Shown here: positions 15,866-24,492 of the stretch, piece by piece | How the letters are laid out: each line of letters opens with the position of its first letter | Numbering within the stretch: position 1 is the first letter of the stretch | NCBI RefSeq assembly: GCF_012396315.1 | Contig: NZ_JAAXPF010000003.1 | Coordinates: forward strand, 62,001-126,000 | Length of the DNA: 64,000 bases | Direction: 5' to 3' | Origin: Corynebacterium mucifaciens | GTDB lineage: Bacteria > Actinomycetota > Actinomycetes > Mycobacteriales > Mycobacteriaceae | Position numbers and translations under genes: made by a program | Notes under the pieces: generated by a model | Database searches by the model: none | Told to the model about the DNA's origin: nothing | Seen by the model: the letters and a program-made list of their open reading frames with translations, nothing else

Positions 15866-17869
15866 CTACCTGGGACCAGCAGCGGTAGACCCCGCAGCCT
15901 CCGCGCGCTCCTTCGGCTCCACCGCGAGCAGGGCGTCGCCGGCGGCCACGTCACCGGGCAGCAACAGGCTCGGCAGTACCTCGCCAACCTTTTTCGTGTT
16001 GGACACCACCACCGGGGTGGTCACCTCGTAGCCGGCCGCCTCGATCCCCGCGATGTCGAACGTTGCCAGCAGGTCGCCCGCGCGGACCTGGTCGCCCTTC
16101 TTCGCCTGCGGCGTGAAGTGCTCGCCTTTGAGGTTCACGGTGTCGAAGCCGATGTGCATGAGCACGTCCACCGGTGCGCCGTCGGAGCCGGTGCCGCGCA
16201 CCGCGTACGCGTGGGCGGATGGGAAGGTGACAACCACCGTGCCGCCGAGAGGCGAGCGCAACTCCCCCACTGTCGGCGTGATCGCGACACCCTCGCCCAG
16301 CTTGCCCTGGGCGAACATTGGGTCGGACACATCCGCCAGCGGCATGGCCTTGCCCGTGAGCGGGGCGGCCACCGGCAGCGCGTCCGCGGAGGCCTCCCGC
16401 AGCGTCTGCGCGGCTGCAGCATCGGCGCGAGTGTCTTCCGTCGAATCCGGGTCAATGGAACCTTGCCGGGAGATGAGGTAGCGCCCGTAGCCGTAGGCTG
16501 CGAGGAACGCGATGACGAAGGTGACGGCCGCCAGAGCCAAGAAGGTCGGCATATCGCCGGGGCGCATGGACACCACGCCGATGAAGCCGGCGGCGCCCAG
16601 GGCGGTGGCCTTGACGTCGAAAAGCGCCACCAGCATTGCGCCAACCGCAGCCGCGCCCATGCCGATGTAGAACGGCCAGCGCAGGCGCAGGTTCACGCCG
16701 AAGATCGCCGGCTCCGTGATGCCGAACACTGCGGAGACGCCCGAGGAGCCAGCCAGGCCCTTGAGCTTGGCGTTTCGCGCCAGGAAGTACACCGCGAGCG
16801 CAGCCGCGCCCTGGGCGATATTGGCCATCGAGGCCGTGGGGAAGATGAATGATCCGCCTTGGTTGAACAGCTCCAGCTCGATCGGGGGGAAGGATTGGTG
16901 CAGCCCCGTAATCACGATCGGCGAGTACACCAAGCCGAACAGCAGGCCGCCGATCGGACCACCCAGGTCGTACAGGCTTGCCAGCCCGTGGATGAGCAGG
17001 TCGCCCAGCCAGCGCACGAACGGACCGACGGCGATGAAGGTGATGAACCCGGTGATCAGCAGCGTGGCCAGCGGCGTGATCAGGAAGTCGGCGGTGCCCT
17101 TGAGGCGGCGGTGGAACCACTTCTCCACCGTGGCCAGGATCCACGCCACCACCAGCACCGGCAGCACCGCGCCCTGGTAGCCGCCCTGGGCGACCGGGAA
17201 ACCGAAGAGGTCCCAGTAGGGCATGGCGCCGTCCGCCATGGAAGTGGCCACGTCGTAGCCGTTGACCAGCGCGGGGTGCACCATCGCCATCCCCATGCCG
17301 GCGCCCAAGTATTCGTTGCCGCCGAAACGCTTGGTGGCCGAGAAGCCGACCAAGACAGGCAAGAACGCAAACGGCGCCGAGGCCAGCACGTTGATGATCT
17401 CGGTCAACCCCTGGATCTGCGGAAACATGCCCACCAGCGAGTCGTCGCCGAATAGCCCCTCGGCGGTGAGCACGTTGTTCAGCGCCATGAGCAGGCCGCC
17501 GCCAACCAGAATCGGAATCAGCGGCACAAAGATGTCGGAGAACACCTTGATGAAGCGGGTGAACCAATTGCCCTGGTTCGCCGCCACGCTCTTGAGCTCC
17601 TCAGTGGAGACGGCAATGTTTTTCGCCGTCATCCCGTCCAGTTCCGCAAACACGCGGTCCACATCGCCGGGGCCGACGATGATCTGGTACATCCCTCCCG
17701 TCTCAAAGGTGCCTTTGAGGTCCGGGTCGTTCTCCAGCGCGGCAGTATCCACCGCCGCCGAATCCTTCAACACCATGCGTAGGCGCGTGGCGCAGTGGGC
17801 TGCACCCACAATGTTGTCCTCGCCGCCCACAGCCGCGAGCACGCGGCCGGCTACCTCGTTGTGTTGCAC
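15866..17869 (-). CDS. ptsS: Sucrose-specific PTS enzyme IIBCA (GTG start)
   Basis: A 667-aa single-chain phosphotransferase permease that imports sucrose as sucrose-6-phosphate. EIIB is at about 1-80 with phospho-cysteine Cys26 (HCATRLR). EIIC at about 105-460 has ten or so membrane helices, including [13 protein letters not shown] and [23 protein letters not shown] at about 520-667 has phospho-histidine His572 ([10 protein letters not shown]). The sucrose assignment rests on the adjacent scrB. GTG 17867-17869 is the start, with an AAGGAGA ribosome-binding site. It lies 12 nt downstream of scrB, so the two form an operon. Confidence 0.9.
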   Translation of the reverse strand: MQHNEVAGRVLAAVGGEDNIVGAAHCATRLRMVLKDSAAVDTAALENDPDLKGTFETGGMYQIIVGPGDVDRVFAELDGMTAKNIAVSTEELKSVAANQGNWFTRFIKVFSDIFVPLIPILVGGGLLMALNNVLTAEGLFGDDSLVGMFPQIQGLTEIINVLASAPFAFLPVLVGFSATKRFGGNEYLGAGMGMAMVHPALVNGYDVATSMADGAMPYWDLFGFPVAQGGYQGAVLPVLVVAWILATVEKWFHRRLKGTADFLITPLATLLITGFITFIAVGPFVRWLGDLLIHGLASLYDLGGPIGGLLFGLVYSPIVITGLHQSFPPIELELFNQGGSFIFPTASMANIAQGAAALAVYFLARNAKLKGLAGSSGVSAVFGITEPAIFGVNLRLRWPFYIGMGAAAVGAMLVALFDVKATALGAAGFIGVVSMRPGDMPTFLALAAVTFVIAFLAAYGYGRYLISRQGSIDPDSTEDTRADAAAAQTLREASADALPVAAPLTGKAMPLADVSDPMFAQGKLGEGVAITPTVGELRSPLGGTVVVTFPSAHAYAVRGTGSDGAPVDVLMHIGFDTVNLKGEHFTPQAKKGDQVRAGDLLATFDIAGIEAAGYEVTTPVVVSNTKKVGEVLPSLLLPGDVAAGDALLAVEPKERAEAAGSTAAGPR

Positions 17870-17881
17870 GGTCGTCTCCTT

Positions 17882-19150
17882 CTATTTGGGTTCCAGCGCC
17901 GACCAGGCCGCCCCGTTGGGCGCGAACACGGCGAATGAAAATGCGACTTCACCGTCGCCTGCGGTGCATTCGACGGCGGCGCCGTCCGCGGTGAGCACGA
18001 ACTCACCTTCGGAGCATTCAGCCCACCGGATGCGTCCCGACGCCTCGAGCGAGACGGTGCCGCGGCCCTGCCCGTCCGGCTGCCAGGCCACGGTCGCGCA
18101 CACGGCGTTCTCCCCCGCCACGAGGTCAGCGAACCACGGCTGTGCGCCCAGCGCCACCCGCTCGACCAGCATGTCGTGGGTGTCTGGGATCTGCAGGGTG
18201 GTGGACAGCGTGCCGTCGAGAAGCGAAAGCTCCCTGACCAGGGTGAGTTGATGCACCCACCCCTCCTCCGCTGCGGTCGGGGTGTCGTCGCGCGCGGGCA
18301 GGCCCATCCAGCCCAGCATGAGCGCGCCACCCGCCCCGTCGCTGATGAGCTGCGGGGCGTAGAACTCCGTGCCGTAATCGAGCGGGGTGAAGTCGCGCTC
18401 GACCTCGAAGCGCAAGCCGTCAAGCGTGCCCACCACGTAGCCGCACTCGTCCGAATCCGGGTGCTGCGGGCAGAACACGAACACGTCGCGCTCCTCGCCC
18501 GTGGCCAAGTCCCGCAGGCGCAGCAGGTTCGGGCACTCCCACATGTACGCCGAGGCGACGTTGTAGTTCAGGCCCACAAACTCGATCTCGCCGGCGAACT
18601 CCCAGGTGGCCAGGTCGCGCGAGGTGTACAGGACCGCCGCGCCCGTGCCGTTATCGCGCTGGGCGCCGAGCACCATGCGCCACGTGCCGTCCGGCGCTTG
18701 CGTGACATGCGGGTCGCGGAAGTGCGCGGTGTAGCCGTCGGCGGGCCCGTCGATCGCCGGGTTGTCCGCCCGGCGGCGGTAGGTACCGCCCATCGGGCCT
18801 GCGATATCCTCCGCGTCCACAATGTTCTGGCTGGTCAGCCGCTCGCCATCGCGCTTGACGTTCCCGGTGTAAAACAGCCGCACCCGCCCATCGTGCACCA
18901 CAGCGGAACCTGAGTAGCAGCCGTTTTCGTCGTACGCGACCCCCGGGTAGAGCGCGTCCGGATAGTGCCGCCACACCCCGGAGCCCAGCGTCGTGGCCGC
19001 GTGCCCCCAGCCAGTGCGCTTCGGCTGCGCGGGGAAGCTCGGGTCGTGCTGATAGAACACGTGCAATTCGTCGCCGAGCAGCATCATCCCGTTTGGGTCG
19101 TTCAACCGTCCCTGGGGCGGCGTGAGGTGGTGTTTCGGCCTATATGACAT
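17882..19150 (-). CDS. scrB: Sucrose-6-phosphate hydrolase (GH32)
   Basis: Cleaves sucrose-6-phosphate into glucose-6-phosphate and fructose in the cytoplasm. The 422-aa glycoside hydrolase family 32 enzyme shows NDPNG (17-21, nucleophile Asp18), WGH (48-50), FRDP (144-147, transition-state Asp146) and ECPNL with the acid/base Glu205. There is no signal peptide. ATG 19148-19150 is 6 nt from a TANNNT box shared with scrK, so its mRNA is probably leaderless. It is transcribed together with ptsS and divergently from scrK. Confidence 0.93.
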   Translation of the reverse strand: MSYRPKHHLTPPQGRLNDPNGMMLLGDELHVFYQHDPSFPAQPKRTGWGHAATTLGSGVWRHYPDALYPGVAYDENGCYSGSAVVHDGRVRLFYTGNVKRDGERLTSQNIVDAEDIAGPMGGTYRRRADNPAIDGPADGYTAHFRDPHVTQAPDGTWRMVLGAQRDNGTGAAVLYTSRDLATWEFAGEIEFVGLNYNVASAYMWECPNLLRLRDLATGEERDVFVFCPQHPDSDECGYVVGTLDGLRFEVERDFTPLDYGTEFYAPQLISDGAGGALMLGWMGLPARDDTPTAAEEGWVHQLTLVRELSLLDGTLSTTLQIPDTHDMLVERVALGAQPWFADLVAGENAVCATVAWQPDGQGRGTVSLEASGRIRWAECSEGEFVLTADGAAVECTAGDGEVAFSFAVFAPNGAAWSALEPK

Positions 19151-19168
19151 GTGTTTAGTCTAGAGCGC
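19151..19168. promoter_or_regulatory. Bidirectional symmetric -10 element for scrB and scrK
   Basis: The whole intergenic spacer is 18 bp. The plus strand has TAGTCT at 19156-19161, ending 7 nt before the scrK ATG (19169). The minus strand has TAGACT at 19162-19157, ending 6 nt before the scrB ATG (19150). Both match TANNNT and both fit leaderless starts. Any -35 elements would lie inside the opposite gene. Confidence 0.6.
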
Positions 19169-20035
19169 ATGATCACCGTGTACGGCGAAGCCCTCGTTGA
19201 CCTCGTGCCGTCTGCCTCCGGGCCGCTCGCCCCGCTCACCCCCGCGCTCGGTGGCGGGCCGTTCAACGTGGCGCGGGCGCTTGGCCGGCTGGGCTCGCCC
19301 GTCGCGTTCCAATCCCGGCTCTCCGCCGACGCCTTCGGCACCGCGCTGCGGCAATCACTCTTGGACGCGGGAGTGGACCTCTCCCGTTGCCCCACCGGTG
19401 ACGAGCCAACCACGCTCGCTGTCGCATCATTGTTTGACGACGGCTCCGCCACCTACACCTTCTACGTCAACGGCACCGCAGACAGGCTCGCCGAACCCGA
19501 GCCTGTGTCAGACGGGTACGCCGTCTTCGGCACCTTGTCCCTGGCCCTAGAGCCGGGCTCGCTGCGGTACGCCGAGGCAGCCCGCGCCAGCGCCGACAAC
19601 GGCGCGATCGTGTGCCTCGACCCGAACCTGCGCCCCGCCTTTATGTCCGAAAAGCACCGGCTGTTTCTGCGCGGGTTCTTGGAAACGACCACCGTGCTCA
19701 AGCTTTCCGCCGAGGAAACCGACTTCCTCGGCGACACGTCCCACGTCCCCGTCGTGGTGACCACCCTCGGCGGGTCCGGCATCCGCGTGCGCGCGCCCTT
19801 CGGCGTAGCTGAGGTTTCGGCCCCCTCCGTGCAGGTAGCGGACACCATCGGCGCCGGCGACACCGTCATGGCCGCACTGGTGCACCAGTTCGACGCCCGC
19901 GGCCTCGACCGCGACGGGCTGCTCGCCCTGGGCGAGGACGAGTGGCGCGAAATCCTCGACTTCGCTACCCGCGCCGCCGCCGTCACCGTTTCCCGCACCG
20001 GCGCGGACACGCCGTACCTTCACGAGCTCGGGTAG
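19169..20035 (+). CDS. scrK: PfkB-family fructokinase
   Basis: A 288-aa ribokinase-fold sugar kinase, most likely phosphorylating the fructose released by ScrB. The N-terminal GGGPFNVARALGRLG sugar-binding region (28-42), the KLSAEETDFLG segment and the PfkB signature DTIGAGDTVMAAL with catalytic base Asp231 are present. ATG 19169 is chosen over the upstream GTG 19151 because the -10 box lies 7 nt before it. The fructose specificity is inferred from context, not from residues. Confidence 0.85.
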   Translation: MITVYGEALVDLVPSASGPLAPLTPALGGGPFNVARALGRLGSPVAFQSRLSADAFGTALRQSLLDAGVDLSRCPTGDEPTTLAVASLFDDGSATYTFYVNGTADRLAEPEPVSDGYAVFGTLSLALEPGSLRYAEAARASADNGAIVCLDPNLRPAFMSEKHRLFLRGFLETTTVLKLSAEETDFLGDTSHVPVVVTTLGGSGIRVRAPFGVAEVSAPSVQVADTIGAGDTVMAALVHQFDARGLDRDGLLALGEDEWREILDFATRAAAVTVSRTGADTPYLHELG

Positions 20036-20110
20036 CTTCCGGCCCAGACCTGGACCCCGCCCCTGTTCTGCGCGCCGCCGTGTTCTCTGTGCCGCGCACG
20101 GAGTTGCGGG

Positions 20111-20145
20111 ATCGTATAGCGGCGCGCCCCACTGCTATACCATCA
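20111..20145. repeat. Dyad repeat copy A (GTATAGC ... GCTATAC)
   Basis: A perfect 7-bp inverted repeat, GTATAGC (20114-20120) and GCTATAC (20134-20140), flanked by ATC and CATCA. It shares its ends with copy B at 20204-20240. It may be an operator, a small intergenic repeat or a weak bidirectional terminator; no T-run follows. Confidence 0.55.
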
Positions 20146-20164
20146 GGCCGTTACTGGAAATTAT

Positions 20165-20198
20165 GTTCAATTTCACCTGGGCAAACGCAAAGTTGAAC
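20165..20198. repeat. GTTCAA/TTGAAC inverted repeat between the two dyads
   Basis: GTTCAA (20165-20170) and TTGAAC (20193-20198) form a 6-bp dyad with a 22-nt spacer, placed between copies A and B in the scrK-glmS convergent spacer. Confidence 0.35.
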
Positions 20199-20203
20199 GC
20201 GTA

Positions 20204-20240
20204 ATCGTATAGTGCCGCTCGAGACGCTGCTATACCATCA
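20204..20240. repeat. Dyad repeat copy B (GTATAG ... CTATAC)
   Basis: The second copy of the element at 20111-20145: ATCGTATAG at the left, CTGCTATACCATCA at the right, with a different centre. It ends 9 nt from the glmS stop. Confidence 0.55.
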
Positions 20241-20249
20241 CGCGGGCCC

Positions 20250-22115
20250 CTACTCCACCGTGACGGACTTGGCCAGGTTGCGCGGCTGGTCCACGTTCAG
20301 CCCGCGGGCTTCCGCAACCGCGCAGGCGAAGATCTGCAGCGGGATGGTGGACAACAGCGGTTGCATCAGCCCCGCGGACTCCGGGATGCGAATGATGTGG
20401 TCCGCGTATGCCTCCACATCCGTGTCGCCTTCTTCTGCGATCACGATGGTCACAGCGCCACGAGCGCGGACTTCCTGGATGTTGGAAACGACCTTCGCGT
20501 GCAGGTTGTTCCGCGAGCGCTTGGACGGCACGATGATGAACACCGGCTGGCCTTCCTCCACCAGCGCGATCGGGCCGTGCTTGAGCTCGCCGGCGGCGAA
20601 GCCCTCGGAGTGCAGGTACGCCACTTCCTTGAGCTTCAGCGCGCCCTCGAGCGCGACCGGGAAGCCCACGTGGCGGCCAAGGAACAGCACGGACTTCGCG
20701 TCCGCCATCTGCTGGCCGAGCTGCTTGACCTGTCCCTTGTTGTCCAGCACGCGCTGGATCTTGTCCGGCATCTGCTGCAGCTCGTCGACGATCTGGCGGA
20801 TCTCGTCGGCGTACTTGTTGCCGCGCACCTGCGCCAAGTACAGGGCGAGCAAGTAGGCGGCCACGATCTGAGAGATGAACGCTTTGGTCGACGCCACCGC
20901 GATCTCGGGACCGGCGTACGTGTACAGCGACGCGTCGGCCTCGCGCGGGATGGACGATCCGACGGTGTTGCAGATGGCGATCACCTTTGCGCCCTGCTCC
21001 CGGGCGTGGCGCACGGCCATGAGCGTGTCCATGGTCTCGCCGGACTGGGATACCGCCACGACGAGAGTGTGCTCGTTGACAATCGGGTCGCGGTAGCGGA
21101 ACTCGTGCGCGAGCTCGACCTCGGTCGGGATCCGGCACCAGTGCTCGATGGCGTAGCGGGCGACCTGGCCTGCGTAGGACGCGGTTCCGCAGGCGACGAT
21201 GATGATTTTGTTGATGGAGCGGAGCAGCGATTCGTCGATACGCAGCTCGTCCAGCGTGAGCTTGCCGTCCTCGTCGAAGCGGCCGTACAGAGTGTCGCGC
21301 ACCGCGGCCGGCTGGTCGTGGATCTCCTTTTCCATGAAGGAGTTGTAGCCGCCCTTCTCAGCGGCGGTGACGTCCCACTCCACCGTGAACGGCTTGCCCT
21401 GCGCCGGGTTGCCCTCGAAATCGCAGACCTCGTAGCCGTCGGCGGTGAGGGTGACAATCTGGCCGTTGTCCATCTCCACTGCGTCGCGGGTAAATTCGAT
21501 GAATCCGGCGACGTCGGAGCCGAGGAAGTTCTCGCCTTCGCCCACGCCGATGACCAGCGGGGAGTTCCAGCGCGCGGCGACAATGCGGTCTGGGTGGTCC
21601 GCATGGATCGCGAGCAGCGTGAAGGCGCCCTCTAGGCGCTGCGCCGTCAGCTGCATCGCGCGGGTGAGGACGCCCTCAGCTTCCTTGTCGTAGATGTCGA
21701 GCAGCAGCGTGCCCGCGACCTCAGTGTCGGTCTCGGAGGCAAACGTGTAGCCCTTATCGACGAGCTCCGCTTTCAAACCCGCAAAGTTCTCGATAATCCC
21801 GTTGTGGACCACCGCGAGCCGGCCGTCGCCGACGACGTGCGGGTGGGCGTTGACGTCTGTCGGCCCGCCGTGCGTGGCCCAACGGGTGTGGCCGATGCCC
21901 AGGTTGGACGACGGAATGGGGTTGTCCGCGATGAGCGCCTCTAAGTCGGCGACCTTGCCTGCCTTCTTCCGGCACTCGATCACACCGTTGTTGGCTACGG
22001 CCACGCCAGCCGAGTCGTAGCCGCGGTACTCGAGGCGGCGCAGACCCTCGATGATCACATTCTCAGCGTCGCGCTCGGCGGCTCCGGCGCTCACGTATCC
22101 AACGATTCCACACAT
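20250..22115 (-). CDS. glmS: Glutamine-fructose-6-phosphate aminotransferase
   Basis: GlmS makes glucosamine-6-phosphate from fructose-6-phosphate and glutamine, the first step towards UDP-GlcNAc and peptidoglycan. The 621-aa protein has an N-terminal glutaminase domain with nucleophile Cys2 (MCGIVGYV), RLEYRGYDSAG and GHTRWATHG. Two SIS isomerase domains follow (AVSQSGETMDTL and LGRHVGFPVALEGALKLKE). The C-terminus ends QPRNLAKSVTVE. ATG 22113-22115 is required for Cys2 and lies 7 nt after a TAGGAT box, so the mRNA is probably leaderless. No glmS ribozyme is possible upstream. Confidence 0.96.
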   Translation of the reverse strand: MCGIVGYVSAGAAERDAENVIIEGLRRLEYRGYDSAGVAVANNGVIECRKKAGKVADLEALIADNPIPSSNLGIGHTRWATHGGPTDVNAHPHVVGDGRLAVVHNGIIENFAGLKAELVDKGYTFASETDTEVAGTLLLDIYDKEAEGVLTRAMQLTAQRLEGAFTLLAIHADHPDRIVAARWNSPLVIGVGEGENFLGSDVAGFIEFTRDAVEMDNGQIVTLTADGYEVCDFEGNPAQGKPFTVEWDVTAAEKGGYNSFMEKEIHDQPAAVRDTLYGRFDEDGKLTLDELRIDESLLRSINKIIIVACGTASYAGQVARYAIEHWCRIPTEVELAHEFRYRDPIVNEHTLVVAVSQSGETMDTLMAVRHAREQGAKVIAICNTVGSSIPREADASLYTYAGPEIAVASTKAFISQIVAAYLLALYLAQVRGNKYADEIRQIVDELQQMPDKIQRVLDNKGQVKQLGQQMADAKSVLFLGRHVGFPVALEGALKLKEVAYLHSEGFAAGELKHGPIALVEEGQPVFIIVPSKRSRNNLHAKVVSNIQEVRARGAVTIVIAEEGDTDVEAYADHIIRIPESAGLMQPLLSTIPLQIFACAVAEARGLNVDQPRNLAKSVTVE

Positions 22116-22122
22116 GGGGGAA

Positions 22123-22128
22123 ATCCTA
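22123..22128 (-). promoter_or_regulatory. -10 box for leaderless glmS
   Basis: TAGGAT on the minus strand lies 7 nt before ATG 22115. The required Cys2 fixes the start, which makes this one of the firmest leaderless predictions here. Confidence 0.55.
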
Positions 22129-22164
22129 CCTTCGCCCCTCTTACTGCGAAAAGTGAAGAAGACA

Positions 22165-22206
22165 ACGCCCCGCCTGCAACCCGGTCGCGGGATGAAAGCG
22201 GGGCGT
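22165..22206 (-). terminator. Probable terminator of the PhoX-type gene
   Basis: ACGCCCCGC (22165-22173) and GCGGGGCGT (22198-22206) form a perfect 9-bp stem with a 24-nt loop. On the minus strand it is followed by a pyrimidine-rich TTGTCTTCTTCACTTTT. It lies 19 nt after the phosphatase stop. Confidence 0.6.
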
Positions 22207-22224
22207 GCAATGGCCGGCTGGGGG

Positions 22225-24324
22225 TTACACCGTCTCCATGCCGATCTTCTGCCCGTCGGTTCGGAAGACCTGCGCCACAGCCGGTCGCGGCAGGGAGTTG
22301 CCGCCGTCCGGCCAGTGCGAACCCGGGTTCTCAAAGGTAGCGTCGTCGGCCTCACCCGGGTGCTGGACGTTGACCATGACAAGGTCGTCCGTCACGATCG
22401 GACCACAGGTCTCCGCCGCAACCGGCACGGTGAGGAAGCACAGCACCTGTCCGCGATTCTCCCCTTCCAGGCCGACAGCGTAGAGGCCGTCGTTGGAGCC
22501 AAGCGCGTTGCCGTCCGTGGAAATCCACAGGTTGCCGTGGGAGTCGAATGCGAGATTATCCGGGCAAGAAATCGGGGAAACCTGGTCCGCCGGGAAGCCA
22601 CTGAAGTACGACGACGCCGCCTTCGGGTCGCCGCAGACGAGCAGAAGGTTCCAGGTGAAGTCGGTGCCCGCGTAGTCGTCCTCGATCTCCATGACCAGGC
22701 CGTTCTTATTCTCGCGGATCGGTGCGTACTCGGTGACGTCCTCCTGGCTCTTTTCGGCGTTCTCGCCGGTGGCGCCACGGTACTTGTTGTTGGTCAGTGC
22801 CACGTAGAGCTTCCCGTTGACCGGGTTGACCTCGAAGTCCTCCGGACGGTCCATCTTGGTGGCGCCGGCCTCGTCCGCCGCCAGGCGGGTGTAGATGGCG
22901 ACCTCCTCGCCTGTGAAGCCGTCAACGTGGGACTCGGCGGTGCCGTCAGCGTGCGCGGTCAGCAGCGGGATCCAGGTGCCCGTGCCGTCGAAATCGCCGT
23001 CTTGCGGCAGATCGCCGTCGCCGGTGATCTCACCCGCCGGGGAGTTACCCTCCAGGTTGGCAACGTACAGGGTGCCCTCGTCCAGGATGGTCATGTTGTG
23101 CTCGATGTCGCCCTCCTTGACCTTCTTGGAGGAGACGAACTTATAGATGTACTCAAAACGGGAATCGTCGCCGGAGTAGCACACCACGGTGCCGTCCTCG
23201 GTGACGTGCACGTTGCCCGCCTCGTGCTTGAAGCGGCCCAGGGCCGTGTGCTTGACCGGGATGGAGTCCGGGTCGTACGGGTTGATCTCAACCAGGTAGC
23301 CGAAGCGGTTGAATTCATTGGGCTCTTTCGCCAGGTCGAAGCGGTCGTGCAAGCGCTCCCACTTGCGCTCGGAAGCCTCCTCCGAAACGCCGAACCGCTT
23401 GACGTCTGCAGCCGGGCGCTCGCCGGTCACCGCGGCGGCGTTTGCCCAGTACTGGTCGATGTTCTCCTCGCCGGAGAGGAACGTGCCCCACGGGGTCACG
23501 CCGCCCGAGCAGTTGTTGAAGCTGCCGAGCACCTTTGTGCCGGTCGGGTCAGCGGAAGTCTTCAGCAGGTCGTGGCCTGCCGCAGGGCCCACAATCTTGA
23601 ACTCGGTCTCGCCGGTGATACGGCGGTTCAGCGGCCCGAACTCGCGCTTGAGCTCGCCGGTGTTCTCGTCGCGGGACACCTCGAGGATCGTGTGGCCGTG
23701 GCTCATGATGCCAATGTTGATCTCCTCGTCCGTCGGGTTCTCCGGGTCGTAGTTCGGCAGCATCTGCGGCTCGGTGGAGTACTCGTGGGAGCACACGTAC
23801 ACCATGCGGTTCTGGTCCGTCGGGTGCTCCATGAGGCCCGCGAAGTCGTTGTTGAAGCCGAACTGGCGCGCGGCGGCCGCTGCGGTCTGGTTATTCGGAT
23901 CGAATTCCGGCGCGTCCTCGTAGACCGGATCGCCCCAGGCGATCAGCACGGAGGTTGCGTAGCCCGCGGGGACGACAACTTCGTCCTTCTCGTTCGGTTG
24001 CACGCCCTCGAAGCGCATGCCCTTTGCTGGGGTGATCTTTGCCGTAGCGGCTTCGGTGACGGAGTTGGTGGAGGTCGCCGTCGCTGTCTCGGTCTGTGCG
24101 GCGTTGTCATCCACACCGCACGCGGCCAAGAAAGCGCTGCCGCCGAGGGTGACGGTGCCGACACCGAAAGCCTTCAGCACGCCACGGCGGGACATGATGT
24201 CGCCAAAGTACGGGTTGTTGGACTCGTTGGTGCACTCGCCCGCGCAGGCGTTGCCGCACTTGTAGGTGCAGGTCAGGCTGGATCGCTTGGACTGGAACAG
24301 AAGGTTGACACCCTTCAGAGGCAT
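22225..24324 (-). CDS. PhoX/DUF839-family phosphatase with Tat signal and N-terminal Cys cluster
   Basis: A 699-aa member of the PhoX family, calcium/iron-dependent phosphatases that release phosphate outside the cell. A twin-arginine motif SRRGVLK is at 45-51, followed by a hydrophobic stretch and a lipobox-like LAAC (Cys69), suggesting a Tat-exported lipoprotein. Before it are four cysteines (19, 23, 27, 31) spaced every four residues. The body carries PhoX-type segments such as SHEYSTEPQMLPNY, FNNCSGGVTPWGTFLSGEEN, and DRPEDFEVNPVNGKLYVALT near 520-540. ATG 24322-24324 starts MPLKGVNLLFQSK. A PHO-box-like triplet lies upstream. Confidence 0.85.
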   Translation of the reverse strand: MPLKGVNLLFQSKRSSLTCTYKCGNACAGECTNESNNPYFGDIMSRRGVLKAFGVGTVTLGGSAFLAACGVDDNAAQTETATATSTNSVTEAATAKITPAKGMRFEGVQPNEKDEVVVPAGYATSVLIAWGDPVYEDAPEFDPNNQTAAAAARQFGFNNDFAGLMEHPTDQNRMVYVCSHEYSTEPQMLPNYDPENPTDEEINIGIMSHGHTILEVSRDENTGELKREFGPLNRRITGETEFKIVGPAAGHDLLKTSADPTGTKVLGSFNNCSGGVTPWGTFLSGEENIDQYWANAAAVTGERPAADVKRFGVSEEASERKWERLHDRFDLAKEPNEFNRFGYLVEINPYDPDSIPVKHTALGRFKHEAGNVHVTEDGTVVCYSGDDSRFEYIYKFVSSKKVKEGDIEHNMTILDEGTLYVANLEGNSPAGEITGDGDLPQDGDFDGTGTWIPLLTAHADGTAESHVDGFTGEEVAIYTRLAADEAGATKMDRPEDFEVNPVNGKLYVALTNNKYRGATGENAEKSQEDVTEYAPIRENKNGLVMEIEDDYAGTDFTWNLLLVCGDPKAASSYFSGFPADQVSPISCPDNLAFDSHGNLWISTDGNALGSNDGLYAVGLEGENRGQVLCFLTVPVAAETCGPIVTDDLVMVNVQHPGEADDATFENPGSHWPDGGNSLPRPAVAQVFRTDGQKIGMETV

Positions 24325-24364
24325 GGAAACTCCCCAGGAAACGTATACAGAAATTGCTCCAGCC

Positions 24365-24408
24365 AATGTAGGGCCCGCCAGTGAATAAACGGCCACATCC
24401 AGGTGAAC
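24365..24408 (-). promoter_or_regulatory. PHO-box-like repeats and -10 upstream of the PhoX gene
   Basis: On the minus strand GTTCACCTGGA (24408-24398) and ATTCACTGGCG (24386-24376) are two 11-nt units in the same phase, exactly 22 nt apart, with a poor middle unit between them. They resemble actinobacterial PHO boxes (GTTCACC-type). A TACATT -10 candidate (24370-24365) begins 5 nt after the last unit, as expected for an activator overlapping the -35 region. Confidence 0.4.
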
Positions 24409-24440
24409 AGTTGTCAAATTCCACTGCCCAGAACACGAAA

Positions 24441-24470
24441 GTACCCGCCCAACGCAGGTTGGACGGGTAC
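24441..24470 (-). terminator. Intrinsic terminator of the S10 operon
   Basis: GTACCCGCCCAAC and GTTGGACGGGTAC pair over 13 positions with one G-U and a small loop. On the minus strand TTTCGTG follows. It lies 22 nt after the rpsQ stop. Confidence 0.85.
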
Positions 24471-24492
24471 GTCGTCGAGAAGCTAAGCGCTT

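Noticed and set aside
22116..22160. A possible glmS ribozyme
   Set aside because: The predicted glmS transcript starts at or near its ATG, and the upstream sequence lacks the ribozyme core.
22051..24384. A 777-codon open frame antisense to the PhoX-type gene
   Set aside because: Shadow frame of the same kind. The minus-strand reading has Tat, lipobox and PhoX family segments.
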